Of a DNA stretch of 64,000 bases, positions 47,414 to 56,318 are shown one piece after another. Both the position numbers and the translations under genes were made by a program. The number at the start of each line of letters is the position of its first letter. The first letter of the stretch is position 1. The notes beneath the pieces are model-generated. The model saw nothing but the letters and a program-made list of their open reading frames with translations. It was not told the DNA's origin and searched no databases. The DNA lies in the NCBI GenBank assembly GCA_028279245.1, contig JANQOE010000112.1, positions 1 to 64,000 of the forward strand, written 5' to 3'. The DNA comes from Alphaproteobacteria bacterium (GTDB lineage Bacteria > Pseudomonadota > Alphaproteobacteria > UBA6615).

Positions 47414-48958
47414 CTACATCTTGGCGGTGCTGACCTCGTAGACCTTCTTGTCGGAGCCGCGGTCGATCCCGGCCATGGTCACGTCGTAGCCCCATAGCAC
47501 TTTGATGTGCTTCATCACCTCGTCGCGGGTCGCGGAATCGAGCCGAATACCGTCGCGCATGGTGTGCTGCAATCGCAGCCGCCGGTCGCCGCGCAGATCC
47601 ACATCGCCGACCTGTATATCCGGCTCCACCATGCTCAGGTCATAGGTCTGCGCCAATGAGTTGCGCAGGTCCTCATAGCCCCGTTCATTGTGGATTGCCG
47701 TCACTGTGTAGTGGGAGTCATCCTCCCGGTCGGTCAGGCTGAACAGCTTGAGCTGCCGCATCATGTGCGGGCTGAGATATTGCCGGATGAAGGACTCGTC
47801 GCGGTAGTTGGCCCACGCATCCTTCAGCACCTCGCGCCAATCGCCGGTACCGGCAATCTCCGGGAACCAATCCTTGTCCTCGTCGGTCGGCTCCGTGGAG
47901 ATCCGCTTGATATCGTCCATCATCCCGAAGCCCAAGGCGTACGGATTGACGCCGCTGAAGCGCCGGTCATCGTAGCCCGGCTGGAACACGACGTTCGAGT
48001 GGCTATGCAGGATCTCCAGCAGCGCGCCCTCGGTTAGCAAACCGCGGTCATACAAGGTGTTGACGATGTAGTGGTGCACGAACGTCGCGCAGCCTTCGTT
48101 CATCACCTTGGTCTGCTTCTGCGCATAGAAGTATTGCGAGATATTGCGCACGATCCGCAGGATTTCCCGCTGCCAGGGTTCCAGCGTCGGGCTGTTCTTT
48201 TCCAGGAAGTACAGCAGGTTCTCTTCCGGCAGCTTCAGCTTGCGCCGCCGCTCCGTCGCCGCCTCCTCGGCCTCCGACGGCTCTTCCTTGTCCGGCCGTT
48301 TCGGCAGCGTCCGCCAGAGATCGCTGAAGGTCCGGTCCTCATATTCCTGCCGGTCCCGTTCCCGCTCGATCTGATCGCGCAGGCTCAGCTTCGGCGGCCG
48401 GCGGTACCGGAACACGCCGTAGTCCATGATAGCATGCGCGGAGTCGAGCACCTCTTCGACGGCTGCGTGGCCGTGCTTGTCCTCGCATTGAGAGACGTAG
48501 CTCTTGGCGAACTGTAGATAGTCAAGGATGCCCTCGGCGTCCGTCCATTGCCGGAACACGTTGTTATTCTTGAAGAAATGATTGTGGCCGAACGCGGCGT
48601 GGGCCATGACGAGCGTCTGCATCGCCATGGTGTTGTCTTCAAGATTGTAGCTGATGCAGGGATTCGAATTGATGACAATCTCGTAGGCGAGACCGGTGTA
48701 ACCCTTGCTGTACATGCGCTCTTCGCGCACGAAATGCTTGCCGAACGACCAGTGCTTGTACATCAACGGCAGGCCCACCGACGCATATGCGTCGAGCATC
48801 TGCTCGGACGAGATGATCTCGATCTGGTTCGGGTAGATGTCGAGCCCCAGATCCTCGAACGCCACCTCCTGGATAGCGTCGTACGCCCGCTGCATCGTAG
48901 CGAAGTCCCACTCGCTGCCTTCGAACAGCGGTTTCTCCTTCTTTTTGCGTGCGGCCAT
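47414..48958 (-). CDS. SpoVR family protein (YcgB-like)
   Basis: The protein has 514 residues. 'YPNQIEIISSEQMLDAYASVG', 'YKHWSFGKHF', 'YEIVINSNPCISY' and 'VFQPGYDDRRFSGVNPYALG' are strongly conserved in SpoVR/YcgB. The biochemical role is unknown. In Bacillus it affects the spore cortex, and in non-sporulating bacteria it is tied to stress and stationary phase. It is the third gene of the prkA-yeaH-spoVR operon, with a 6-base gap. Confidence 0.95.
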   Translation of the reverse strand: MAARKKKEKPLFEGSEWDFATMQRAYDAIQEVAFEDLGLDIYPNQIEIISSEQMLDAYASVGLPLMYKHWSFGKHFVREERMYSKGYTGLAYEIVINSNPCISYNLEDNTMAMQTLVMAHAAFGHNHFFKNNNVFRQWTDAEGILDYLQFAKSYVSQCEDKHGHAAVEEVLDSAHAIMDYGVFRYRRPPKLSLRDQIERERDRQEYEDRTFSDLWRTLPKRPDKEEPSEAEEAATERRRKLKLPEENLLYFLEKNSPTLEPWQREILRIVRNISQYFYAQKQTKVMNEGCATFVHHYIVNTLYDRGLLTEGALLEILHSHSNVVFQPGYDDRRFSGVNPYALGFGMMDDIKRISTEPTDEDKDWFPEIAGTGDWREVLKDAWANYRDESFIRQYLSPHMMRQLKLFSLTDREDDSHYTVTAIHNERGYEDLRNSLAQTYDLSMVEPDIQVGDVDLRGDRRLRLQHTMRDGIRLDSATRDEVMKHIKVLWGYDVTMAGIDRGSDKKVYEVSTAKM

Positions 48959-48964
48959 GCCGGG

Positions 48965-50272
48965 CTAGCTCGGCTGCTTGGCGAACAGTTCGCGGAACAC
49001 CGGATAGATGTCGGCGGGCGTCGCGATGCGTTTCATAGCGAAGTTCTTCCAGTCGGCGGCCACGGCGCGGTAGCAGCGCCACAGCGCGGCGCCTTCCTCG
49101 GAGTTGCGGAACAACTCCATCTCCCGCTCGTCGAGGATCTCCACATAAGCGTAGTACTGGCACATCGGCATCAGCTCTTGGCTTAGAAGCGCCGTGCACT
49201 TCTCGGCATCGCCGGCGAAGTTGTCGCCGTCCGAGGCCTGCGCCGCATAGATGTTCCACTCACCCGGTGAATACCGGTCCTTGACGATGCTCAGCATCTC
49301 GCGCAAGGCCGTGCTGACCACCGTGCCGCCAGTCTCCCGGCTGTAGAAGAAGGTCTCTTCGTCGACTTCCTGCGCCTGGTGCGTGTGGCGAATGAACACC
49401 ACCTCGATCCGTTCGTAGCGCCGCTTCAGGAACAGATGCAGCAGCACGAAGAACCGCTTCGCCAGGTCCTTCTCCCGCTCACCCATCGATCCGGAAACGT
49501 CCATCAGACAGAACATCACCGCCTTGGTCGACGGCTCCGGCTTCTGCACGAACTGGTTGTAGCGGATGTCCAGCGGATCGATGTACGGCACGCCCTTTTG
49601 CCGCCGTTTCAGCTCTTCCAGTTCGGCGTGTAGAGCCGCCAGCTTTTCCCGTTCGTCCGAGGTCGGCGAGCTCTTGTTCTCCAGCGCGAAGATCTGGCGC
49701 TCGACCTCCATCACATCATCGCTGCGCGGCCGCTTCAGCGCCAACCGGCGCCCCATGGCCATCCGCATGGTCCGGATCACGTTGATGTTGGTCGGTGTGC
49801 CGGTCGTGCCGATACCGGCCCGCTGCGGTTTGATGTTTTCCAGTTCCTTGAGCGTGGTCTTCACCAACTCCGGCAGCTCAAGGTCCTCAAAGAACAGATC
49901 CAGGAACTCGTCCCGCGACAGCGCGAATTCGAACTCGTCCGTGCCTTCGCCCTGGTCGGAGCCCTTCTTGCCCCGCCCTTCCCCGCCGCCCTTCGGCGGC
50001 TTCGGCAGACGGTCGCCGGCATCGAACTCTTTGTTGCCGGGAAAGATGCGGTCGCGATCGCCGCCGGTCGGCGAGAGCCGAAACCGCGGCTCGGCGATGC
50101 CCTTGGTCGGGATGCTGATGGTCTCGCCGCTCAGCGTGTCGGAGACGTTGCGGTTCTTTAGCGCCTTGTTGACCGCCTCTTTGATCTGCGCGCGGGCCCG
50201 CCGCAAAAACCGCTGCCGGTTCCCGAGGCTCTTGTCCTTCGGATTGAGCCGGCGATCGATGAAATAGGGCAT
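48965..50272 (-). CDS. yeaH: YeaH/YhbH family VWA-like protein (DUF444)
   Basis: The protein has 435 residues. The N-terminus 'FIDRRLNPKDKSLGNRQRFL' and the middle Gly-rich segment are family hallmarks. A von Willebrand A-like domain has the MIDAS start 'DVSGSMGEREKDLAKRF', followed by 'FIRHTHQAQEVDEETFF'. YeaH acts with the YeaG/PrkA kinase in the nitrogen-starvation and general stress response of Escherichia coli. It lies 22 bases after prkA. Confidence 0.95.
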   Translation of the reverse strand: MPYFIDRRLNPKDKSLGNRQRFLRRARAQIKEAVNKALKNRNVSDTLSGETISIPTKGIAEPRFRLSPTGGDRDRIFPGNKEFDAGDRLPKPPKGGGEGRGKKGSDQGEGTDEFEFALSRDEFLDLFFEDLELPELVKTTLKELENIKPQRAGIGTTGTPTNINVIRTMRMAMGRRLALKRPRSDDVMEVERQIFALENKSSPTSDEREKLAALHAELEELKRRQKGVPYIDPLDIRYNQFVQKPEPSTKAVMFCLMDVSGSMGEREKDLAKRFFVLLHLFLKRRYERIEVVFIRHTHQAQEVDEETFFYSRETGGTVVSTALREMLSIVKDRYSPGEWNIYAAQASDGDNFAGDAEKCTALLSQELMPMCQYYAYVEILDEREMELFRNSEEGAALWRCYRAVAADWKNFAMKRIATPADIYPVFRELFAKQPS

Positions 50273-50294
50273 AGCCCCCCGCGCACAGTTTGCG

Positions 50295-52229
50295 TTATCC
50301 GGCCTTGTCCACCCGCATGTACCACTCGACCAACCGGCGCACCTGCCGTTCGGTATAGCCGCGCTCGGTCATCCGCTGCACGAACTCCTTGTGCTGCTTA
50401 TCCGTGGCGCTGTCCTTCTTCGAACCAAAGCTGATGATCGGCAATAACTCTTCGACCTGGCTGAACATCCGCTTCTCAATGACGTCACGCAACTTTTCGT
50501 AGCTCGTCCAGCTCGGGTTCTTGCCGCCATGCTTGGCGCGGGCGCGCAGGGCAAACTTGACGACCTCGTTGCGGAAGTCCTTCGGATTGGCGATCCCCGC
50601 CGGCTTCTCGATCTTTGACAGCTCGGCATCCAGGATTTCCCGATTGAAGATCTGGCCCGTATCGGGATCCTTGTAATCCTGTTCTTCGATCCACGCATCC
50701 GCGTAGGTGATGTAACGGTCGAACAGGTTCTGGCCATACTCGGTATAGGATTCCAGATAGGCCTTTTGGATCTCGTGGCCGATGAACTCGGCATAGCGGC
50801 CGGACAGATCGGACTTCACGAACTCCAGATAGTTCTTCTCCAACTCGTCCTGGAACTGCTCGCGTTTGATCGACTGCTCCAGCACATACATCATATGCAC
50901 CGGATCGGCGGCGACCTCTTCGTTGTCGTAGTTGAAGGTCTCCGACAGCACCTTGAAGGCGAATCGCGTGCTCACGCCGTTCATGCCCTCATCGACCCCC
51001 GCGGCCTCGCGATACTCCTGCACCGACTTAGCCTTCGGATCCGTGTCCTTAAGGTTTTGGCCGTCATACACCCGCATTTTTGAATACAGGCTGGAATTCT
51101 CGTGCTCCAGCAACCGGGTGAGCACGCAGAACTGCGCCAGTAGCGACAACGTCTCCGGCGCGCACTTGGCTTCTCCCAGCTCGCTGGAATGCAGCAGCTT
51201 GTCGTAGATGTGCCGCTCTTCCGTGACCCGCAGGCAATACGGCACCTTGATCACACTGATCCGGTCGAGGAACGCTTCGTTGTTGCGGTTGTTCTTGAAC
51301 TGCTGCCACTCCGCTTCGTTGGAGTGGGCCAGCACCACGCCCTGGAACGGGAAGGCGCCGAAATTCTCGGTACCGACATAGTTCCCTTCCTGCGTCGCGG
51401 TCAGCAACGGATGCAACACCTTGATCGGCGCCTTGAACATCTCGACGAATTCGAGCAGCCCCTGGGTCGTGCGGTTCAGACCGCCGCTGTAGCTGTAGGA
51501 GTCCGGATCGTCCTGGCTGAAATGCTCCAGCTTGCGAATGTCGACCTTGCCGACCAGCGCAGAGACGTCCTGGTTGTTTTCGTCGCCCGGTTCCGTCTTG
51601 GCGATCGCGATTTGACGGATCTTCGACGGCTGCAGCCGCACCACCGAGAACTTCGAGATGTCGCCGTCATACTCGTCCAGGCGTTTGACCGCCCACGGCG
51701 ACATCAAACCGGACAGCCGGCGCTTCGCCACGCCATACTTGTCTTCCAGCAGATCACCCATGCGGTCCGGGTTGAACAGCACCAGCGGTGACTCGAACAG
51801 CGGGCTGATCTGATCGCCGGCTGCCAGCACATAGATCGGATGGGTTTCCATCAGCGCCTTGAGCCGTTCCGCGAGGGACGACTTGCCGCCGCCGACCGGC
51901 CCGAGCAGATAAAGGATCTGCTTCTTCTCTTCGAGGCCCTGCGCCGCGTAGTTGAAGTAGCCGACGATCCGCTCGACCGTGTCTTCCATGCCGAAGAAGT
52001 CTTTGAAAGCCGGGTACCGCTTGATGGTGCGGTTCATAAAGATCCGGCTCAACCGCTGATCGCTGCTGGTATCGATCACTTCGGGTTCGCCGATGGCAGC
52101 AACCATCCGCTCCGCCGCGCTCGCATACAGCATTGAATCGTCGCGGCAGCTCAACAGGTAGTCCTGCACGGACATGCGCTCCTGCTTTTCCTGCCGGTAG
52201 TGTTCGGAAAAGATGTCGAATACGTCCAT
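50295..52229 (-). CDS. prkA: PrkA family serine protein kinase (YeaG)
   Basis: The protein has 644 residues, the usual length. An AAA+ domain has Walker A 'LLGPVGGGKSSLAERLKAL', 'YVLAAGDQISPLFESPLVLF' and 'GLLEFVEMFKAPIKVLHPLL'. The C-terminal kinase-like domain follows. GGGAG lies seven bases upstream of the start. The kinase works with YeaH and probably SpoVR in starvation and stress responses. It is the first gene of the operon. Confidence 0.96.
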   Translation of the reverse strand: MDVFDIFSEHYRQEKQERMSVQDYLLSCRDDSMLYASAAERMVAAIGEPEVIDTSSDQRLSRIFMNRTIKRYPAFKDFFGMEDTVERIVGYFNYAAQGLEEKKQILYLLGPVGGGKSSLAERLKALMETHPIYVLAAGDQISPLFESPLVLFNPDRMGDLLEDKYGVAKRRLSGLMSPWAVKRLDEYDGDISKFSVVRLQPSKIRQIAIAKTEPGDENNQDVSALVGKVDIRKLEHFSQDDPDSYSYSGGLNRTTQGLLEFVEMFKAPIKVLHPLLTATQEGNYVGTENFGAFPFQGVVLAHSNEAEWQQFKNNRNNEAFLDRISVIKVPYCLRVTEERHIYDKLLHSSELGEAKCAPETLSLLAQFCVLTRLLEHENSSLYSKMRVYDGQNLKDTDPKAKSVQEYREAAGVDEGMNGVSTRFAFKVLSETFNYDNEEVAADPVHMMYVLEQSIKREQFQDELEKNYLEFVKSDLSGRYAEFIGHEIQKAYLESYTEYGQNLFDRYITYADAWIEEQDYKDPDTGQIFNREILDAELSKIEKPAGIANPKDFRNEVVKFALRARAKHGGKNPSWTSYEKLRDVIEKRMFSQVEELLPIISFGSKKDSATDKQHKEFVQRMTERGYTERQVRRLVEWYMRVDKAG

Positions 52230-52646
52230 GGACTAGCTCCCGTTGGACACGGAACGGTGTGAGAAGGAACGAAAGACCGGAAGGCGTCGGATGCTCAACC
52301 CGCCGAGACGATGTGACGCGCTCGTCGAAGAGAGAGCGGCGGCAGCGCGTCGGGCGCCCGCAAAGACTGCGTTCGATGTGTTGCCGGCGGTTCTGCCGAC
52401 AATCAAGGCAAGCATGTAACGACTCGCTGCTTGTCCGGCCATAACCGAAAATTAACCACGAAAGCTGAACAATTAATTAATGTGAATCGCATCGATGACA
52501 ATCTTTGAATGTTATGGAACGACTTGCGAATACCAAGCGTTGTCTTGTTTTCTCGATGCAGTTCACAATATCGAATCGAATTGGTGCCAGTGTGCAAACT
52601 TCGATAGCCACTATCGCGCTGTCCCCCACTGAGGAGCGTCACAGTC
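52230..52646. other. Divergent intergenic region between prkA and the thiolase gene
   Basis: These 417 bases contain no gene I can support. The half near 52440-52600 is clearly AT-richer than its surroundings (for example AATTAATTAATGTG) and probably holds both promoters. GAGGAG ten bases before 52647 is the ribosome site of the thiolase. I could not assign sigma-54 or other promoter boxes with confidence. Confidence 0.5.
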
Positions 52647-53789
52647 ATGCATAAAAAGGTCGTGATCGCCGGTTACGCGCGCTCTCCCTTTCATTTCGCC
52701 CACAAAGGAGAGCTGAAACGCGTCCGTGCTGACGAACTTGCTGCACAGACGGTACGCGGTCTTCTTGACAGTACGTGTGTAGATGCACGTGACATCGAAG
52801 ATTTGATCGTCGGCTGCGCGTTTCCGGAGGGCGAACAAGGACTTAACGTCGCACGCCTCATCGGCTTCCTTTCTGATCTCCCACTTAGCGTAGCCGGCAT
52901 GACGATCAACCGGTTTTGCGGTTCGTCGATGCAGTCCGTGCACGTCGCCGCCGGCGCCATCCAGATGAATGCCGGAGAAGCGTTTTTGTGCGCAGGTGTC
53001 GAATCGATGTCGCGTGTGCCGATGTCGGGTTTCAATCCCCTGCCGCACCCAGGCCTCACCGAACGCATGCCGCATGCCTACATTTCGATGGGAGAAACCG
53101 CCGAAAATGTGGCAAAGAAATACGGCCTGTCCCGTGAGCGCATGGACCAGATGGCCGTCGACAGTCACAGAAAGGCGGCCGCCGCGCGCGATCAAGGCAA
53201 ACTTGGGGACGAAATCGTCACAATTCGCGACGGCAACCATGTCATCGATGCCGATGGCTGCATTCGTGACGACACCTCCGCGGACGCGCTGGCGGGTTTG
53301 AAGCCGGCTTTTAAGACCGACGGCACCGTCACCGCGGGCACATCCTCGCCCCTAACCGACGGCGCCGCCGCCGTGCTGGTGACAAGCGAAGACTATGCCA
53401 AAGCCAACGGCCTGAAGCCGCTGGCCCGCATCCGCGGTGTCGCCGTTGCCGGTTGCGCCCCGGAAATCATGGGCATCGGCCCGGTCGCCGCGTCGTAGAA
53501 GGCGATGGAGCGCGCCGGCGTGTCGATCCAGCACATCGGCGTGATTGAACTGAATGAGGCATTCGCTGCCCAAGCCTTGGCCTGCATCGACGATTTGCAG
53601 ATCGACGAGTCCAAGGTGAACCTCGACGGCGGCGCCATGGCCCTCGGTCATCCCCTCGGCGCCACCGGCGCCCGCATTACCGGCAAGGCCGCGTCCCTGA
53701 TGCAACGCGAGAAGAAAGAACTCGCCCTCGCCACCCAGTGCATCGGCGGCGGTCAGGGCATCGCCACCGTGCTGGAAGCCGTCGCATGA
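52647..53789 (+). pseudogene. fadA: Acetyl-CoA acyltransferase (thiolase) gene interrupted by an in-frame TAG
   Basis: The reading frame runs from MHKKVVIAGYARSPF to a TAG at 53496-53498 and then continues in the same frame to the stop at 53787-53789. Together this is 380 codons plus stop, close to a normal thiolase. The first part holds the acyl-accepting Cys ('NRFCGSSMQ', residue 91). The second holds '[12 protein letters not shown]', the His in '[10 protein letters not shown]' and the Cys in 'CIGGGQG'. The stop replaces one codon in 'GPVAAS*KAMERAG', where homologues read on. It is either a true nonsense mutation, a sequencing error or a suppressed amber codon. A truncated product would lack both C-terminal catalytic residues. 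The 3' end overlaps the next gene (ATGA). Confidence 0.88.
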
Positions 53790-56125
53790 GCAAGCCTGCC
53801 ATCAATCGCGTCGCGGTGATCGGCGCGGGCGTGATGGGCAGCGGCATCGCCGCGCACATCGCCAACGCCGGCGCACGCGTCATGTTGCTCGACATCGTTC
53901 CTGGCGGTGCGAGCGACCGCAATCAGGTCGCCGCCGGCGCCGTCGCCCGCATGCTGAAGGCCGACCCCGCGCCGTTTATGAGCAAGACCGCCGCCAAACG
54001 CATCACCGCCGGCAACATCGAAGACGACCTCGACAAACTCGCCGAATGCGACTGGATCGTCGAAGCGGTCATCGAACGCCTCGACATCAAGCAGGACCTC
54101 TATAAGAAGATCGACGCCGTGCGCCGCAAAGGCAGCATCGTCTCTTCCAACACCTCGACGCTACCCCTGGCCAAACTCGTCGACGGCCTACCCAAGAGCT
54201 TCGCCCAAGACTTCCTCATCACACACTTCTTCAACCCGCCACGCTATATGCGCTTGCTGGAGGTCGTCACCGGCCAGCAGACCCGTACCGCCGCCCGCGA
54301 CACCATCGTCGCCTTCGCCGACGAACAGCTCGGCAAGGGCATCGTCCACTGCAACGACACGCCCGGCTTTGTCGCCAACCGCATCGGCACCTTCTGGCTG
54401 CAATGCGCCGTCATCGAAGCCCTCGACCGCGGTCTCAGCGTCGAGGAAGCCGACGCGGTCATGAGCCGCCCCATCGGCGTCCCCAAGACCGGCGTGTTCG
54501 CACTCATCGACCTGGTCGGCCTCGACCTGATGCCCCACGTCGACAAGAACCTGGCAGACAACCTGCCCCAATCCGACGCCTACCAGGCGATCCGGCGCGA
54601 GGTCCCGCAGATCAAGGAGATGATCGCCAGCGGCTACACCGGCCGCAAAGGCAAGGGCGGCTTCTACCGCCTCAACAAGGACGGCGGCAAACGCGTAAAG
54701 GAAGCGCGCAACATGCAAACGGGCGACTACGCCCCGGCGCAACGCGTCCACCTGGAAAGCCTCGCCGCCTCCAAAGCCAACGGCCTGCTCGCCCTCGTCG
54801 AACATCAGGACAAGGGCGGCCAGTACGCCTGGGCCGTGCTGTCGAAGACCCTCGCCTACGCCGCGTCACTGGTGCCGGAGATCGCCGCCGACATTCACGC
54901 CGTCGATCGCGCCATGCAGCTCGGCTACAACTGGAAATACGGCCCGTTCCAACTGATCGACCGCATCGGCGCCAAAGCCTTCGCTGACAAGCTCGCCGCC
55001 GACAACCAGCCGATCCCGACGCTGCTCGAAAAGGCCGCGGCCGCTGACGGCTTCTACCGCACCCATGACGGCGCGCTGCAATTCATCGCCTCCGACGACA
55101 GCTATCAGGACATCGCCCGCCCCGAAGGCGTTACCCTGCTCGCCGACATCCAGCGCCGCAGCCAACCCCTGGCAAAAAACGGCTCCGCCCGCCTCTGGGA
55201 CATTGGCGACGGCGTCGTCTGCCTGGAAGTCCGCACCAAGCTGAACACCATCGACCCCGACGTCCTGGCGATGATGCAGAAGGCGCTGAAGATCGTGCCC
55301 AAAGAGCACAAGGCGCTGGTCATCTATAATGAAGGCGACCATTTCTCCGCCGGCGCCAATCTCGGCCTCGCCCTGTTCGCCGCCAACACCGCCCTATGGC
55401 CGATGATCGAAGACATGGTTGGCCAGGGCCAGAAAGCCTACAAGGCGCTCAAATACGCGCCCTTCCCGGTCGTCGCCGCACCGTCAGGCCTCGCCCTCGG
55501 CGGCGGCTGCGAGATCCTGCTCGCCAGCGACGCCGTGCAAGCCCACGCCGAAAGCTATGTCGGCCTGGTCGAAGCCGGCGTCGGTGTCGTCCCCGGCTGG
55601 GGCGGCTGTAAGGAGCTGCTCGCCCGCCACGCCGCCGACCCATCGAAACCAAAGGGCCCGATGCCCCCGGTCGCCGCGGCGTTCGAGACCATCGGCACGG
55701 CCAAGGTCGCCAAGTCCGCTTTCGAAGCCCGCGAGCTCGGCTTCCTGCGCAAATCCGACGGCATCACCTTCAACCGCGAACGCCTGTTGGCCGACGCCAA
55801 GGCCAAGGCCCTCGAACTCGCCGCCGACTACACCCCGCCCGAGCCGCCCGAGTTCACCCTCCCCGGCAAGTCCGGCAAGGCGGCCCTCGGCCTCGCCATC
55901 CACGACTTCAAGCTCAAAGGCCTCGTCACCCCCCACGACGAAGTCGTCGTCGACGCCCTCGCCGACGTCCTCACCGGCGGCCCCGGTGCCGATGTCACCG
56001 AACCGGTCTCCGAGGACGACCTGCTGAAGCTGGAACACGACGCCTTCATGCGCCTGGTCAAAACCGACGCCACCCTGGCCCGCATGGAACACACCCTCGT
56101 AACCGGCAAACCACTGCGGAACTAG
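53786..56125 (+). CDS. 3-hydroxyacyl-CoA dehydrogenase / enoyl-CoA hydratase fusion (FadN-like)
   Basis: From the ATG at 53786 the protein has 779 residues. The N-terminal dehydrogenase has '[20 protein letters not shown]', '[15 protein letters not shown]' and '[12 protein letters not shown]'. The hydratase/isomerase domain lies C-terminal, from about 470: '[10 protein letters not shown]', '[12 protein letters not shown]' and '[13 protein letters not shown]', with the catalytic Glu. This domain order is that of Bacillus FadN, the reverse of FadB. It catalyses the middle steps of beta-oxidation, with the thiolase just upstream. Confidence 0.94.
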   Translation: MSKPAINRVAVIGAGVMGSGIAAHIANAGARVMLLDIVPGGASDRNQVAAGAVARMLKADPAPFMSKTAAKRITAGNIEDDLDKLAECDWIVEAVIERLDIKQDLYKKIDAVRRKGSIVSSNTSTLPLAKLVDGLPKSFAQDFLITHFFNPPRYMRLLEVVTGQQTRTAARDTIVAFADEQLGKGIVHCNDTPGFVANRIGTFWLQCAVIEALDRGLSVEEADAVMSRPIGVPKTGVFALIDLVGLDLMPHVDKNLADNLPQSDAYQAIRREVPQIKEMIASGYTGRKGKGGFYRLNKDGGKRVKEARNMQTGDYAPAQRVHLESLAASKANGLLALVEHQDKGGQYAWAVLSKTLAYAASLVPEIAADIHAVDRAMQLGYNWKYGPFQLIDRIGAKAFADKLAADNQPIPTLLEKAAAADGFYRTHDGALQFIASDDSYQDIARPEGVTLLADIQRRSQPLAKNGSARLWDIGDGVVCLEVRTKLNTIDPDVLAMMQKALKIVPKEHKALVIYNEGDHFSAGANLGLALFAANTALWPMIEDMVGQGQKAYKALKYAPFPVVAAPSGLALGGGCEILLASDAVQAHAESYVGLVEAGVGVVPGWGGCKELLARHAADPSKPKGPMPPVAAAFETIGTAKVAKSAFEARELGFLRKSDGITFNRERLLADAKAKALELAADYTPPEPPEFTLPGKSGKAALGLAIHDFKLKGLVTPHDEVVVDALADVLTGGPGADVTEPVSEDDLLKLEHDAFMRLVKTDATLARMEHTLVTGKPLRN

Positions 56126-56143
56126 GCCCGTGCGCACCGCTCC

Positions 56144-56220
56144 TGGATCCCGGGTCAAGCCCGGGATGACAATCAAAGAACTGTCATCCCGGCCGCAGCG
56201 CAGCGGAGAGCCGGGATCCA
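56144..56220. repeat. Compound palindromic intergenic repeat
   Basis: TGGATCCCGG (56144-56153) pairs with CCGGGATCCA (56211-56220), and CCGGGATGACA (56161-56171) pairs with TGTCATCCCGG (56182-56192). TCCCGGG-TCAAG-CCCGGGA forms a further internal hairpin. Sequences of this type ('ccgggtcaagcccgggatgac') are widely scattered between alphaproteobacterial genes. It lies between the FadN-like and acyl-CoA dehydrogenase genes. Confidence 0.8.
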
Positions 56221-56247
56221 CGCATCAACCGCCTCAAACCCCTCCCC

Positions 56248-56272
56248 TCATGCTGAGCTTGTCGAAGCATGA
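56248..56272. repeat. Second palindromic repeat (TCATGCT...AGCATGA)
   Basis: TCATGCT-GAGCTTGTCGA-AGCATGA is a 7-base inverted repeat around a loop that reads gagcttgtcga. The word 'gagcttgtcgaagcatgag' is a common dispersed repeat in alphaproteobacteria. It sits 28 bases after the first repeat and 46 bases before the next gene. Confidence 0.7.
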
Positions 56273-56318
56273 GCATCGCTCCGCCCGCGCCCCCTACGCG
56301 CCAAAAGGAAGCTGACGA

